In this document: one piece after another, positions 6,719 to 14,210 of the stretch
How positions within the stretch are numbered: position 1 is the stretch's first letter
Layout: every line of letters begins with the position of its first letter
The notes under the pieces: generated by a model
Seen by the model: the letters and a program-made list of their open reading frames with translations, nothing else
Told to the model about the DNA's origin: nothing
Databases searched by the model: none
Position numbers and translations under genes: made by a program
IMG/VR virus record: IMGVR_UViG_3300047089_000368
Span: 1-46,659 of that record
Length of the DNA: 46,659 bases
Source: a virus
Reading direction: 5' to 3' (one strand)

Positions 6719-7141
6719 ATGTTATATAGAGATAGTTTTGGTGAGACATGGGATAAAAAGAAATGTGATGATGCATGGAATAAAATTGCACCTAATAATG
6801 AAATATCAAAAGCAATTGTGGCTGATCGATTAGTAGAATCGTTGCAAAGTAGCGATCGATATTTAAGAATGTCAGCGCTGTATTTAATAGAATTAATGCG
6901 TCCTAATAATGGATTAATAGAATTACTGAGTTCCAATACTCAGTTAGATGATAGCATGTTATCAAAAATACTAGATTCCTTAATTAATAGATTAGAGGAC
7001 AGTAGTCGACTTATACGAAAAATGGCATTCGATATATTATGGAATTTATTAATTACCAATAAGATAGATAAGCAGACATGGGAGCTAGCTAAGAGATTGC
7101 TGCTTATGATTAGAGCAGAGGAAACGGGGATATACAAATGA
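6719..7141 (+). CDS. HEAT-repeat-like protein 2
   Basis: 140 residues, all helical. Two stretches fit the HEAT pattern: VADRLVESLQSSDRYLRMSA (about 34-53) and ILDSLINRLEDSSRLIRKMA (about 87-106), each with an acidic turn and a conserved Arg. The N-terminal 25 residues (RDSFGETWDKKKCDDAWNKI) are not HEAT-like. It overlaps the next gene by 4 bases (ATGA), implying translational coupling. Probably a paralogue of its neighbours; the function is unknown and likely protein binding. Confidence 0.65.
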   Translation: MLYRDSFGETWDKKKCDDAWNKIAPNNEISKAIVADRLVESLQSSDRYLRMSALYLIELMRPNNGLIELLSSNTQLDDSMLSKILDSLINRLEDSSRLIRKMAFDILWNLLITNKIDKQTWELAKRLLLMIRAEETGIYK

Positions 7142-7632
7142 GCGAAATGCATATAACACCAATTAATACTACATTAAATACTGTTTTATTACAGATGATT
7201 ATGTATTTAAAAGATGAAGCGTGGCAAGTAAGGCGAATGGCCGTAGATGCAATAGCGGCAATAAATAAAGTGGAAAATAGATTTGTTCAATTGACTTTAG
7301 AGCATCTGATTCCACTATTAAAAGAAGATGAGCCTATAAGTTTTGCAGCAATATCAGCGTTAGAACGAATTGCACAATATATACGAGATGATAATTTAGC
7401 TCCTTTACTAGTAGAGCAGTTGTTTCCATTATTAGAGGCAGATGATGTAGATATAAAGTATGTGGCAGCATCTGCAATAGGGGATATAATTAGAAATAGT
7501 ATAGGAATGGATGATAAAATAGTGCTACGAGTGATAAATCAATTGAGAAAAATGCAAGTGGATGAAGAAGATTTATACGGAAATGATGTAGCTGATTGTG
7601 TATTAGAACAGATTAAAAGGAGAATAGTATGA
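7138..7632 (+). CDS. HEAT-repeat protein 3
   Basis: 164 residues. At least three HEAT units are clear: MIMYLKDEAWQVRRMAVDAI, LIPLLKEDEPISFAAISALE and LFPLLEADDVDIKYVAASAI. Each has the LL-x-D/E turn and an Ala-rich second helix. The C-terminus contains EDLYGNDVAD, which recurs at the start of the next gene because of a 29-bp duplication. The ATG overlaps the previous stop and the next gene overlaps by 4 bases. A helical scaffold protein of unknown partner. Confidence 0.75.
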   Translation: MSEMHITPINTTLNTVLLQMIMYLKDEAWQVRRMAVDAIAAINKVENRFVQLTLEHLIPLLKEDEPISFAAISALERIAQYIRDDNLAPLLVEQLFPLLEADDVDIKYVAASAIGDIIRNSIGMDDKIVLRVINQLRKMQVDEEDLYGNDVADCVLEQIKRRIV

Positions 7633-7663
7633 GTGAAGATTTATACGGAAATGATGTGGCTGA
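7567..7663 (+). repeat. 29-bp direct repeat spanning a gene junction
   Basis: Bases 7567-7595 and 7635-7663 differ at one position in 29. The first copy encodes the end of HEAT protein 3 and the second the N-terminus of the next protein, both giving EDLYGNDVA. A local duplication appears to have supplied the start of the downstream gene. Confidence 0.9.
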
Positions 7664-8006
7664 GTTACAAATAAGCGGACCAGAACTTTGTACTATTTGT
7701 TCTAAAAGTCTTCAAGAATGTAAATGCAGCAAAGATGATAAGTTAAAATATTATCATGGATTAAGATTGGAAACTTTTGGTATAGAAAAAGTATTGTTAG
7801 AGATATCAATTCGTATGTCGCATATTGCCAAACGAGTGGAGCAATTAGAAGAAAAAGAGCATACACGTACTAAAGCATATTTGAAGTCGCAAACTGAACA
7901 GAGATACGAGCCTATCTCATTACCAGAGATATCGTCTGACGCTGCTGAATATTATAAAATTGCATCAGAGTTGTATGGTAAAAGAAAACGAACAGATAGG
8001 GAATAA
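7629..8006 (+). CDS. Cys-rich (zinc-ribbon-like) coiled-coil protein
   Basis: 125 residues. It starts with SEDLYGNDVAELQ, copied from the end of the preceding gene. Cys21, Cys24, Cys31 and Cys33 (CTICSKSLQECKC) could bind one zinc. Residues about 50-85 are helical and heptad-like (IRMSHIAKRVEQLEEKEHTR). It overlaps the genes on both sides. No family is recognised. The Cys spacing suggests a small metal-binding adaptor; this is inference. Confidence 0.55.
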   Translation: MSEDLYGNDVAELQISGPELCTICSKSLQECKCSKDDKLKYYHGLRLETFGIEKVLLEISIRMSHIAKRVEQLEEKEHTRTKAYLKSQTEQRYEPISLPEISSDAAEYYKIASELYGKRKRTDRE

Positions 8007-8341
8007 TGAAAATAAACGTAGATAATAGAATTTTAAAAATTGAAGTTGTTACTATTAGGAATGGTCAACGGGTAAAAGAATTTATAACGAAAGCGTGTGC
8101 AAATTTATCTAAAGCTATGTTGGATGTGCAACATGAAATAACAGATAAATGGTATGTTGGAAATTTAGCTCAAGCTGTACAGTATGAGATATTGAATGAG
8201 TCGGACAGTGATTTAAAAGTTTATGTTGTTTTGAATGAGGAAATAATAAGAGGTATGCTAACGATAGCAATAGATGAATATATGATAGAAGTGAAAAATC
8301 AAATATCAGAAGATAATTATAAATATTGGAGAGTTAAATGA
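8006..8341 (+). CDS. RHH-like small protein A, possibly two-unit
   Basis: 111 residues. The start MKINVDNRILKIEVVTIRNG and the later NGQRVKEFITKA parallel the start of the next two proteins (MRINIDIS..., MRLTIDVS...; GQTMREFVVDA). A second, weaker unit, LKVYVVLNEEIIRGMLTIAI, lies near residues 75-95, so the protein may be an internally duplicated RHH relative. TAATG overlap with the upstream stop and ATGA overlap downstream. The DNA-binding role is inferred from the downstream paralogues. Confidence 0.5.
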   Translation: MKINVDNRILKIEVVTIRNGQRVKEFITKACANLSKAMLDVQHEITDKWYVGNLAQAVQYEILNESDSDLKVYVVLNEEIIRGMLTIAIDEYMIEVKNQISEDNYKYWRVK

Positions 8342-8484
8342 GAATAAACATAGATATATCCAATAAATTACATAATATTTTAAAAGTTTGTGTAGCTTTA
8401 AAAGGGCAAACAATGCGTTATTATGTAATAGAGGCAATAAAAAGTAAAATGAAACAAGAGCAAACTGAACAGAAAATAATATGA
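8338..8484 (+). CDS. RHH-like small protein B (48 aa)
   Basis: 48 residues, too short for most ORF callers. The pattern is strand MRINIDIS, helix NKLHNILKVCVAL, turn KGQ, helix TMRYYVIEAIKSKM: the order of a MetJ/Arc ribbon-helix-helix protein (compare ParD-type antitoxins). The start ATG overlaps the preceding stop as ATGA and its own stop overlaps the next start in the same way, which supports its being translated. A transcriptional repressor or an antitoxin without a toxin is likely. Confidence 0.6.
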   Translation: MRINIDISNKLHNILKVCVALKGQTMRYYVIEAIKSKMKQEQTEQKII

Positions 8485-8660
8485 GATTAACTATAGATGT
8501 ATCTGATGAATTTCACAACGATTTGAAAACTTATGTTGGTCTATGTGGACAAACGATGCGAGAATTTGTGGTGGATGCAATAGAAAGCAAATTGGAACAA
8601 GAAAAAAATCAAGTATTTAGAGATTTTATGAAAAAGCAAAATAAAGAAAATAAGGAATGA
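8481..8660 (+). CDS. RHH-like small protein C (59 aa)
   Basis: 59 residues and a clear paralogue of the preceding product: strand MRLTIDVS, helix DEFHNDLKTYVGLCGQ, helix TMREFVVDAIESKLEQEK, then a Lys/Glu tail. The GQTMREF turn is typical of ParD-like ribbon-helix-helix proteins. ATGA overlaps couple it to the genes on both sides. Likely a dimeric DNA-binding protein; the target is unknown. Confidence 0.65.
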   Translation: MRLTIDVSDEFHNDLKTYVGLCGQTMREFVVDAIESKLEQEKNQVFRDFMKKQNKENKE

Positions 8661-8917
8661 TCATGGAAAAACAAGATATTAAATTTACTTTAGATTTAAC
8701 TATGGAGGTGACCATTTGTGTAACTAAAGTTGTATATGATGTTTTACAAATTTGTGCTGCTGTAAATAAAGAGACTGAAGAAAGCTATTTGGGTGATGTA
8801 GTAAAAAACAAATTGTTAGAAGGGGATTTTATATTGCATACAATAGATAATGATTTAAGAGAGAATGCGCGAAAAATAAAAGAAATAGAACAGAATAGAG
8901 GGCAGAGGATGAATTAA
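8657..8917 (+). CDS. RHH-like small protein D
   Basis: 86 residues, or 84 if the ATG at 8663 is used. A beta-type start (IKFTLDLTMEVTICVTK) is followed by a helix VVYDVLQICAAVNKETEESY and a helix LGDVVKNKLLEGD, the same order as the two preceding proteins but more divergent. The C-terminal 25 residues are charged. ATGA overlap upstream, 2-base gap downstream. Probably a divergent member of the same row. Confidence 0.5.
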   Translation: MIMEKQDIKFTLDLTMEVTICVTKVVYDVLQICAAVNKETEESYLGDVVKNKLLEGDFILHTIDNDLRENARKIKEIEQNRGQRMN

Positions 8918-8919
8918 GT

Positions 8920-9312
8920 ATGAAACACGACGATTTAAATGCAGATATTGATACAGTAATGTATAAATTAATATGTGCATTACATGAAGAAAAGGATAAA
9001 AGTGAAAAATTTCTAGTTGCTGCTGGAATATTGAGAATAGTGAATTCTAATCTAATATATGGTTCAATAGTAGTACATACTTTATTAATGTCTTTTCCTC
9101 CAGATAAAGAAACGGATACAAAAGAAATAATAGTATCTCTGATATATGAAATAATATGTGCAATAAAGCACAGATTAAAGGATAACGAGCATATAAAGCC
9201 ATTTTTGATGCCTGAATTAACAAAGTTATTAACAGATAAGGATATAAGTCAACATGCAATTTCCAGAGTAAAAGATGTAATAGAGATAATAAATAAACAA
9301 ACAGATGAATAA
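8920..9312 (+). CDS. HEAT/ARM-like helical protein 4
   Basis: 130 residues, entirely helical. The segments YKLICALHEEKDKSEKFLVA and LMPELTKLLTDKDISQHAIS carry the HEAT rhythm with acidic turns, but the central Arg is weak. Probably a divergent member of the HEAT group. It lies 2 bases after the last RHH-like gene and 17 before a clear HEAT protein. The function is unknown. Confidence 0.5.
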   Translation: MKHDDLNADIDTVMYKLICALHEEKDKSEKFLVAAGILRIVNSNLIYGSIVVHTLLMSFPPDKETDTKEIIVSLIYEIICAIKHRLKDNEHIKPFLMPELTKLLTDKDISQHAISRVKDVIEIINKQTDE

Positions 9313-9332
9313 ATTTAAAAAGGTAAATTATG
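9313..9332 (+). repeat. Repeated ribosome-site cassette
   Basis: The string ATTTAAAAAGGTAAATTATG precedes the gene at 9330. A near copy with one inserted A precedes the gene at 9954 (9935-9956), and a related AAAAGGTAAATTATG precedes the gene at 10661 (10649-10663). Three near-identical initiation regions suggest duplication of gene starts or a standard strong ribosome site. Confidence 0.75.
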
Positions 9333-9941
9333 AAAAATAGCACATTGAATATGGTTTTGGAGGAACTAATTCCTTTGCTGAAAGATGAATTTGAGCATGT
9401 AAGTCAGCGAGTGGTATTTGCAATAGAAAGTATACATGTAACTGATTTTACTTTAGCAACAACTATCTTAGAATTGATGTCACCAATGTTAAATAGTACC
9501 AATGAGATAACAAGAAATGAAGTGGGCAATGTAATAGTAAAAATAAGTTGTTCTGATTTTGCTCTTGCTAAAGTAGCGTTACCATTATTGATAGCACAGT
9601 TAATATCTAAAGATGGAAATCGGATGACAAATTCTGTAACAATACAGACGATATTAAAAATAAGTAAAATGGTTCCGGATGTTGCTAAATTTGCTTTGGA
9701 GTTGATGCTTCATTTATTAAAAGAGGAATATTTTTTGTCGTTATCTAGTTCAACAATAAAGGCTATTGGACATATAGTACAATATGATTCTGTTCTTAAA
9801 GAATTAGCTCTAAAGTCACTAATACCTTTGTTAAAGAATAAATCTGAAGATGTAAGATGTGCGGCAATAGATGCAATAACAATTATAATTAGGTCTGATG
9901 CTTTTGCAGAAGTAATAGAAGCTAGTAAAAAGCAAATTTAA
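9330..9941 (+). CDS. HEAT-repeat protein 5
   Basis: 203 residues, the longest HEAT protein here. Repeats begin near residues 7 (LEELIPLLKDEFEHVSQRVV), 50, 90, 130 and 160 (LKSLIPLLKNKSEDVRCAAI). The last repeat ends with VRCAAIDAI, like VRCAAIELI in the first HEAT protein at 6254, so the two are probably paralogues. It should form a curved solenoid for protein binding. It starts after the repeated AAGGTAAATT ribosome site. Confidence 0.8.
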   Translation: MKNSTLNMVLEELIPLLKDEFEHVSQRVVFAIESIHVTDFTLATTILELMSPMLNSTNEITRNEVGNVIVKISCSDFALAKVALPLLIAQLISKDGNRMTNSVTIQTILKISKMVPDVAKFALELMLHLLKEEYFLSLSSSTIKAIGHIVQYDSVLKELALKSLIPLLKNKSEDVRCAAIDAITIIIRSDAFAEVIEASKKQI

Positions 9942-9953
9942 AAAGGATAAATT

Positions 9954-10394
9954 ATGAAAAAAGATAAAATAGATATAACAAAAGAAGATAATCAAAAACA
10001 AATAGATTTAGTGCTTAAAACTAATTTTGATAATGCAGTTAATACTGTAACTACTACGGCTACTAGTATAGGCAATGATGCTCGTCAACTTGGAAATATA
10101 ATTGCTGGATTAAGAAGCCCATTTGTTCCACATATTTTATTGTTTCGTGTGATTGCGAAATTAGTTGATGTTATCGATGAAGAATTAAATGTTGAAAATC
10201 CTGGGCCAATAGTTGTTGGAATCAACACAGGAATTAGTTCAATCGGAAATTTTATAGATAACGCTAAGTCTATGATTACTGATAAAATAACTGATGCAAA
10301 TGATGAGCCTATTTGTGAACAATCGATTGATAATACTTTGTTAAGCGGAAGTTTATCAGGTTGGGATTTTCAGAATATTAATGATAATGATTAG
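9954..10394 (+). CDS. Hypothetical protein
   Basis: 146 residues. A charged N-terminus is followed by a Thr/Ala-rich helix (NAVNTVTTTATSIGNDARQL), a hydrophobic stretch near 55-75 (VPHILLFRVIAKLVDVI) and a Gly/Ile-rich segment near 85-105. No family recognised. It could be membrane-associated. It overlaps the next gene by 14 bases. Confidence 0.55.
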   Translation: MKKDKIDITKEDNQKQIDLVLKTNFDNAVNTVTTTATSIGNDARQLGNIIAGLRSPFVPHILLFRVIAKLVDVIDEELNVENPGPIVVGINTGISSIGNFIDNAKSMITDKITDANDEPICEQSIDNTLLSGSLSGWDFQNINDND

Positions 10395-10650
10395 TATGTT
10401 TACATCGATTGTTTTTCTTATTGTTACAATAATTTTACTTGTTAGTAGAACAAAGGCAACAAATAGAGCATATGAGGCAGAAGTTAAATTATACATGTGT
10501 GAGAAAAGAATAGAAGAATTAGGTCAGGAAATTGATAATCTTAAAGCCAATAATATAGATAAAGCTTATGCTGAAATAGATAAAACTGAAGAGGCGTGGC
10601 CATATCCAGGGCGTCCGGTTATTGATTTTGATAAAATACTTAAATTATAA
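10381..10650 (+). CDS. Spanin-like small membrane protein
   Basis: 89 residues. Residues about 4-24 form one hydrophobic segment (SMFTSIVFLIVTIILLVSR), followed by a charged heptad-like helix (about 28-65, KLYMCEKRIEELGQEIDNLK) and a Pro-rich end. An N-terminal anchor plus periplasmic coiled coil is the layout of an inner-membrane spanin (Rz). Two tiny membrane proteins follow at once, so a lysis cassette is plausible. No outer-membrane partner or endolysin is seen next to it. Confidence 0.45.
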   Translation: MIMISMFTSIVFLIVTIILLVSRTKATNRAYEAEVKLYMCEKRIEELGQEIDNLKANNIDKAYAEIDKTEEAWPYPGRPVIDFDKILKL

Positions 10651-10660
10651 AAGGTAAATT

Positions 10661-10801
10661 ATGGCATTGATAGGAGAGTGGTTAATAACTATAGCTATAG
10701 TATTAATTGGCATATATGGACTTATATATTATACGCAATATTTGGTTTGGGCAGCTCTAGTAGTAGCGGCTATAGGCATTATAATGGTATTGTTGGATTA
10801 G
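10661..10801 (+). CDS. Tiny membrane protein, holin-like candidate (46 aa)
   Basis: 46 residues with two hydrophobic segments (about 7-22, 28-44) separated by YYTQY. The ribosome site AAGGTAAATT is strong. The second segment, YLVWAALVVAAIGIIMVLLD, resembles the end of the next protein (YFLWAAIATFVIGFIMVLVG), so the two are paralogues. Size, two segments and position after a spanin-like gene suggest holin/antiholin-type roles, by inference only. Confidence 0.5.
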   Translation: MALIGEWLITIAIVLIGIYGLIYYTQYLVWAALVVAAIGIIMVLLD

Positions 10802-10804
10802 GGA

Positions 10805-11005
10805 ATGTATAAAATAGGAGACACATTACTAGCTCATTCTCTAAGATTATATGTTATATATTTTCTTGGGACTTGTGTGCATGCTATGTTGTTATTTTAT
10901 TCGCCTATTATATTTATGCTTGCAACATATCTGCATTATTTCTTATGGGCAGCCATAGCGACATTTGTTATTGGTTTTATAATGGTGTTAGTAGGGGGAA
11001 AATGA
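10805..11005 (+). CDS. Small membrane protein, paralogue of the preceding gene
   Basis: 66 residues with two or three hydrophobic segments (about 14-30, 31-42, 45-63). The end, YFLWAAIATFVIGFIMVLVG, matches the end of the 46-residue protein just upstream. It starts 3 bases after that stop. A paired holin/antiholin arrangement is one explanation; superinfection exclusion or membrane stress proteins are others. Confidence 0.5.
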   Translation: MYKIGDTLLAHSLRLYVIYFLGTCVHAMLLFYSPIIFMLATYLHYFLWAAIATFVIGFIMVLVGGK

Positions 11006-11018
11006 AAAGAAGGTGATA

Positions 11019-11459
11019 ATGGAAGAAAAATATATGGCAAATGTTAAAGATGATTTAATGAATCTTAAAAATGAAATATATTTGCGACGTTTAGAAGAAA
11101 TTATTGTAGATGGTGGTAAATTAGATAAAATTGAAGAAATTAACTTATCTACAATACTGGATATTGCTGATATTTTAAAAATAGAGGATATTGAATTGTC
11201 CATAATACAGAATATTGCTGATATTTTAAATGAATCATATTGTTTAGAATATCGATTATCTAATTTATATGATTGTTTTCGGCATTTAGCAAAATATGAA
11301 TTTAATAATGTGGATATTCAAAATATGTTGAATCAATATAATGATATAATTAATTCGATTCCACAACATCATATAGACGCACATGGTGTACATAACAGTG
11401 TTAGAGTAATACTGAAAGTGTATGAGTTATTGTGGAAAGAAAATGTCTCATATAATTAA
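11019..11459 (+). CDS. Hypothetical helical protein
   Basis: 146 residues from the ATG at 11019, preferred because AAGGTG lies 4-9 bases upstream (a GTG at 11013 overlaps that site). It contains an internal repeat: STILDIADILKIEDIELS (about 45-62) is echoed by SIIQNIADILNESYCLEY. The rest is helical with His-rich PQHHIDAHGVH near 117-127. No family recognised. Last gene of the small-gene chain. Confidence 0.55.
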   Translation: MEEKYMANVKDDLMNLKNEIYLRRLEEIIVDGGKLDKIEEINLSTILDIADILKIEDIELSIIQNIADILNESYCLEYRLSNLYDCFRHLAKYEFNNVDIQNMLNQYNDIINSIPQHHIDAHGVHNSVRVILKVYELLWKENVSYN

Positions 11460-11493
11460 TGACTAAAGAATGTATATATGCTATTATAATTTT

Positions 11494-11580
11494 AGAGCGG
11501 TAAGGCCTTTATAGTTCTTTTGATGCTGTCTTCTGTTGTTGATTATGAGTCTTAAGATTTAAGCTTTAAAGGGGCGCTCT
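11494..11580. terminator. Long stem between convergent genes
   Basis: AGAGCG (11494-11499) pairs with CGCTCT (11575-11580), and CCTTTA (11506-11511) with TAAAGG (11567-11572). It lies between the end of the plus-strand chain and the end of the minus-strand gene at 11584, so a bidirectional terminator is plausible despite the long loop. Confidence 0.4.
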
Positions 11581-11583
11581 ACT

Positions 11584-11913
11584 TCAAAACTTCATCTTAA
11601 CAAAATCATCCAAATATTTTTGTATTTCCTCAATTTTAGAATTTGCCATATTCTTTGGTAAAAGCAATATCGGCAATTCTCTCTTTCTAAATTCGTTAAG
11701 TTCTTTGCAATCTTCGTTAAGTCCCAATATAAAAAATATCTGAAATTCCTTATCTTTATTTGCTATATGTGTTGAAAACGTATAGTGAATTTCTATATGT
11801 TCTTTGATAGTTATTTTTGTCGCGATAATAAAAAATTCATCTTCTTCTCTTAAAATAAAATAATTATCTAATTTTTTAAGTTTTTTGACGAAATTATTGG
11901 GTGTTTTTGTCAT
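11584..11913 (-). CDS. Hypothetical protein, isolated minus-strand gene
   Basis: 109 residues, mixed alpha/beta: a Lys-rich N-terminus, then alternating strands (YFILREEDEFFIIATKITIK, IHYTFSTHIA, FQIFFILGL) and a C-terminal helix. No family recognised. It is the only minus-strand gene between two long plus-strand modules, and its start overlaps the promoter-like element read toward the portal. It may be a late acquisition (moron) or a small regulator. Confidence 0.5.
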   Translation of the reverse strand: MTKTPNNFVKKLKKLDNYFILREEDEFFIIATKITIKEHIEIHYTFSTHIANKDKEFQIFFILGLNEDCKELNEFRKRELPILLLPKNMANSKIEEIQKYLDDFVKMKF

Positions 11914-11926
11914 TTTTATGTATAAT
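11897..11926 (+). promoter_or_regulatory. Promoter-like element for the virion module
   Basis: TTGGGT (11897-11902), an 18-base spacer and TATAAT (11921-11926), ending 25 bases before the portal ATG. It lies inside and just before the start of the divergent minus-strand gene. Confidence 0.4.
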
Positions 11927-11951
11927 GTATTAAAAGCATTAAAATACTATA

Positions 11952-14210
11952 ATGGAAATTGCGGATAATAGCATCAGAAAAATAGAAGATTTTGCTGATG
12001 GGTCCAGTGTTTATGAAATTGGAGCAAAGCTTCCGGATGTAAACAATGAAGATTTTGACCATAATATAGCGCTTTCGATGTCTGAGGCATCGTTAAAGAA
12101 ACTTTCCAATTTTTTACTTGATGCAATTAAAGAAGATATCGAAGCACGTAAAGAATGGTTAACTACTGTTGAAAAAATTAAGAAATATCTTGGATTTAAT
12201 CTTGAAGATTTACATGATATTCCATTTAAAGAATCAACTAGAACATTTGATACTACATTAGCCACAGCTTTAATTCGTTTTTATGCTACAGCAAGAGCTG
12301 AATTTTTACCTAAATCAGGGCCTGCGGGTTTTGAGATTAAAAACGGAGATGAAGAGAATTCAGAACTTGAAAAATTGGGTGAGAAAAGAAGAAACAAACT
12401 TAATAATTATTTAACAATTACAGATAAGGGTTTTTATTCAGATTATGAAAAGTTTTTACTTTATCTGGGTTTGTACGGTAGTGCTGCTAGAAAAGTTTAT
12501 TATGATACAGTATTAGATCGACATATTAGTCGTTTTATTCTTCCTGTTGATTTTATTGTCAACGGTGATTGTACCTCTATTCTTGAATCTACACGTATTA
12601 CGCATGTATTGCATTTATCTAAACGTGAAATTATTTTAAATCAGCAAGCAGGCGTTTATAGAGATGTTGAGCTTAAGCATTTAAAGATGTCTGATAGTTC
12701 TGAAGATGACAACGATGAAGATAATATTAAAACCGGCGATGGAATTGATTTAAGTGTATATAGCAAACGTTCATTATCGCCTATATATGAGATTCACACA
12801 TATATAGATTTGGAAGAGTTTGCAGATTTAGCGATAGATAATTCAAAGAACAACGTTCCTCTTCCATATGTTATAGCTATTGATAAAATTTCAAGTGAGA
12901 TTCTATATATTAGAAAGAACTGGAATGCAGATGATCCCAAACAGCAAGCAAATATATATTTTGAACATTATAATTATTTTCCAGGCTTTGGAATTTATGG
13001 AATTGGACTTGCACATCTTATTGGTTCAAATGCAATAAGTTTAACCACCATTTTGCGAGAACTAATAGACGCAGGTAAGTTTAAAAATTTACCTGGAGGT
13101 CTGCGTGCTAAAGGATTTGGTCAGCAAAAAAATGATATTATTGTTGGTCCAGGCGAATGGCCTGAGATTGATACTGGAGGATTGCCGTTACAACAAGGTT
13201 TAATGCCTCTACCTTATTCTGAACCTTCACAAACTCTTAGGGAACTTAGACTTGAGCTTATGGATCAAACCAAAGAACTTGGGTCAACTTCAGAAATGGG
13301 GATGATGGATTCTAGAGAGGATATTCCTGTTGGTACAGCAATGGCATTTCTTGAAGTAAATAACAGACTTCAATCTGCTGTTTTCCATTCGATTCATAAA
13401 TCATTAAGTCGTGAGTTACAGCTACTTGATAAGTTTTTAAATGCAGATGATCAGGGTGTTGAAGGAATACAAATAATACCTGTTTCTGATCCAACTACTA
13501 ATTCTACTGTTCAAAGAATTATGAAGGCTAGAGCAACTTTGGAATTAGCAATGCAAGCACCTGAACTTCATTACATGCCAGCTGTATTTAGGTTAAACTA
13601 TGATGCTCAAGGATTAGATCAAAAAGAAATTGATAAAATACTAAAACCTGATCCTGAAACAATGGAAGAGGAAGCATTGCCGCTTGATCCTATTAGTGAA
13701 AATATAAATGCTCGGTTAGGAAAACCTTTAAAGGTTGCTGTTTGGCAAGCTCATCCAGCACATATATTAATACATGGATTAGAGGCACAAGATAATCCAG
13801 ATTTGGCACCTGTTCTAATGGAGCATATTACAAATCATCAAGCACAGCAATATTTAATTGATATGCAGCAATTGCTAGGATTTGAATTGCCACCTTTGGA
13901 AGAACTTCAAGACCCACAAGTCCAAAATAGTATTGCTATGGCATTAGCAGAAAAATTAGGTAATCGCGCTTCAGAACAACAAGAATCGCCAGCTCCAATT
14001 GATCCGAATGCGTTGTTGATGGCAGATATACAACAAAAAGAAGCAGATACGGCTGCTAGAGAAAGAATTGCTAATATGAAAGCAGAGACAGATGTATTTA
14101 AGGCTCAGCTTGATTTTGAAAAAGAGAAAGCTAAAATTGAGTCTAACGAAGATATAGCTAAATTAAAGTCAGAAACAGAATTAACAAAACAGGAGTATTC
14201 TAATGGATAA
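11952..14210 (+). CDS. Portal (head-tail connector) protein
   Basis: 752 residues, a size typical of podovirus portals. Features include a helical N-terminal region, RTFDTTLATALIRFYATARA (about 97-116), the YEKFLLYLGLYGSAARKVYY segment (about 163-182), FILPVDFIVN near 190, and LELMDQTKELGSTSEMGMMD before a long helix of the stem/barrel type. The last about 80 residues are Gln/Glu/Lys/Ala-rich and coiled-coil-like. It would form the dodecameric ring through which DNA is packaged. It opens the virion module and overlaps the next small gene by 8 bases. Identification is by size, position and pattern. Confidence 0.8.
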   Translation: MEIADNSIRKIEDFADGSSVYEIGAKLPDVNNEDFDHNIALSMSEASLKKLSNFLLDAIKEDIEARKEWLTTVEKIKKYLGFNLEDLHDIPFKESTRTFDTTLATALIRFYATARAEFLPKSGPAGFEIKNGDEENSELEKLGEKRRNKLNNYLTITDKGFYSDYEKFLLYLGLYGSAARKVYYDTVLDRHISRFILPVDFIVNGDCTSILESTRITHVLHLSKREIILNQQAGVYRDVELKHLKMSDSSEDDNDEDNIKTGDGIDLSVYSKRSLSPIYEIHTYIDLEEFADLAIDNSKNNVPLPYVIAIDKISSEILYIRKNWNADDPKQQANIYFEHYNYFPGFGIYGIGLAHLIGSNAISLTTILRELIDAGKFKNLPGGLRAKGFGQQKNDIIVGPGEWPEIDTGGLPLQQGLMPLPYSEPSQTLRELRLELMDQTKELGSTSEMGMMDSREDIPVGTAMAFLEVNNRLQSAVFHSIHKSLSRELQLLDKFLNADDQGVEGIQIIPVSDPTTNSTVQRIMKARATLELAMQAPELHYMPAVFRLNYDAQGLDQKEIDKILKPDPETMEEEALPLDPISENINARLGKPLKVAVWQAHPAHILIHGLEAQDNPDLAPVLMEHITNHQAQQYLIDMQQLLGFELPPLEELQDPQVQNSIAMALAEKLGNRASEQQESPAPIDPNALLMADIQQKEADTAARERIANMKAETDVFKAQLDFEKEKAKIESNEDIAKLKSETELTKQEYSNG

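Noticed and set aside
6589-6936. 115-codon minus-strand ORF across two HEAT genes
   Set aside because: Antisense to two coupled genes with clear repeat patterns; no ribosome site.
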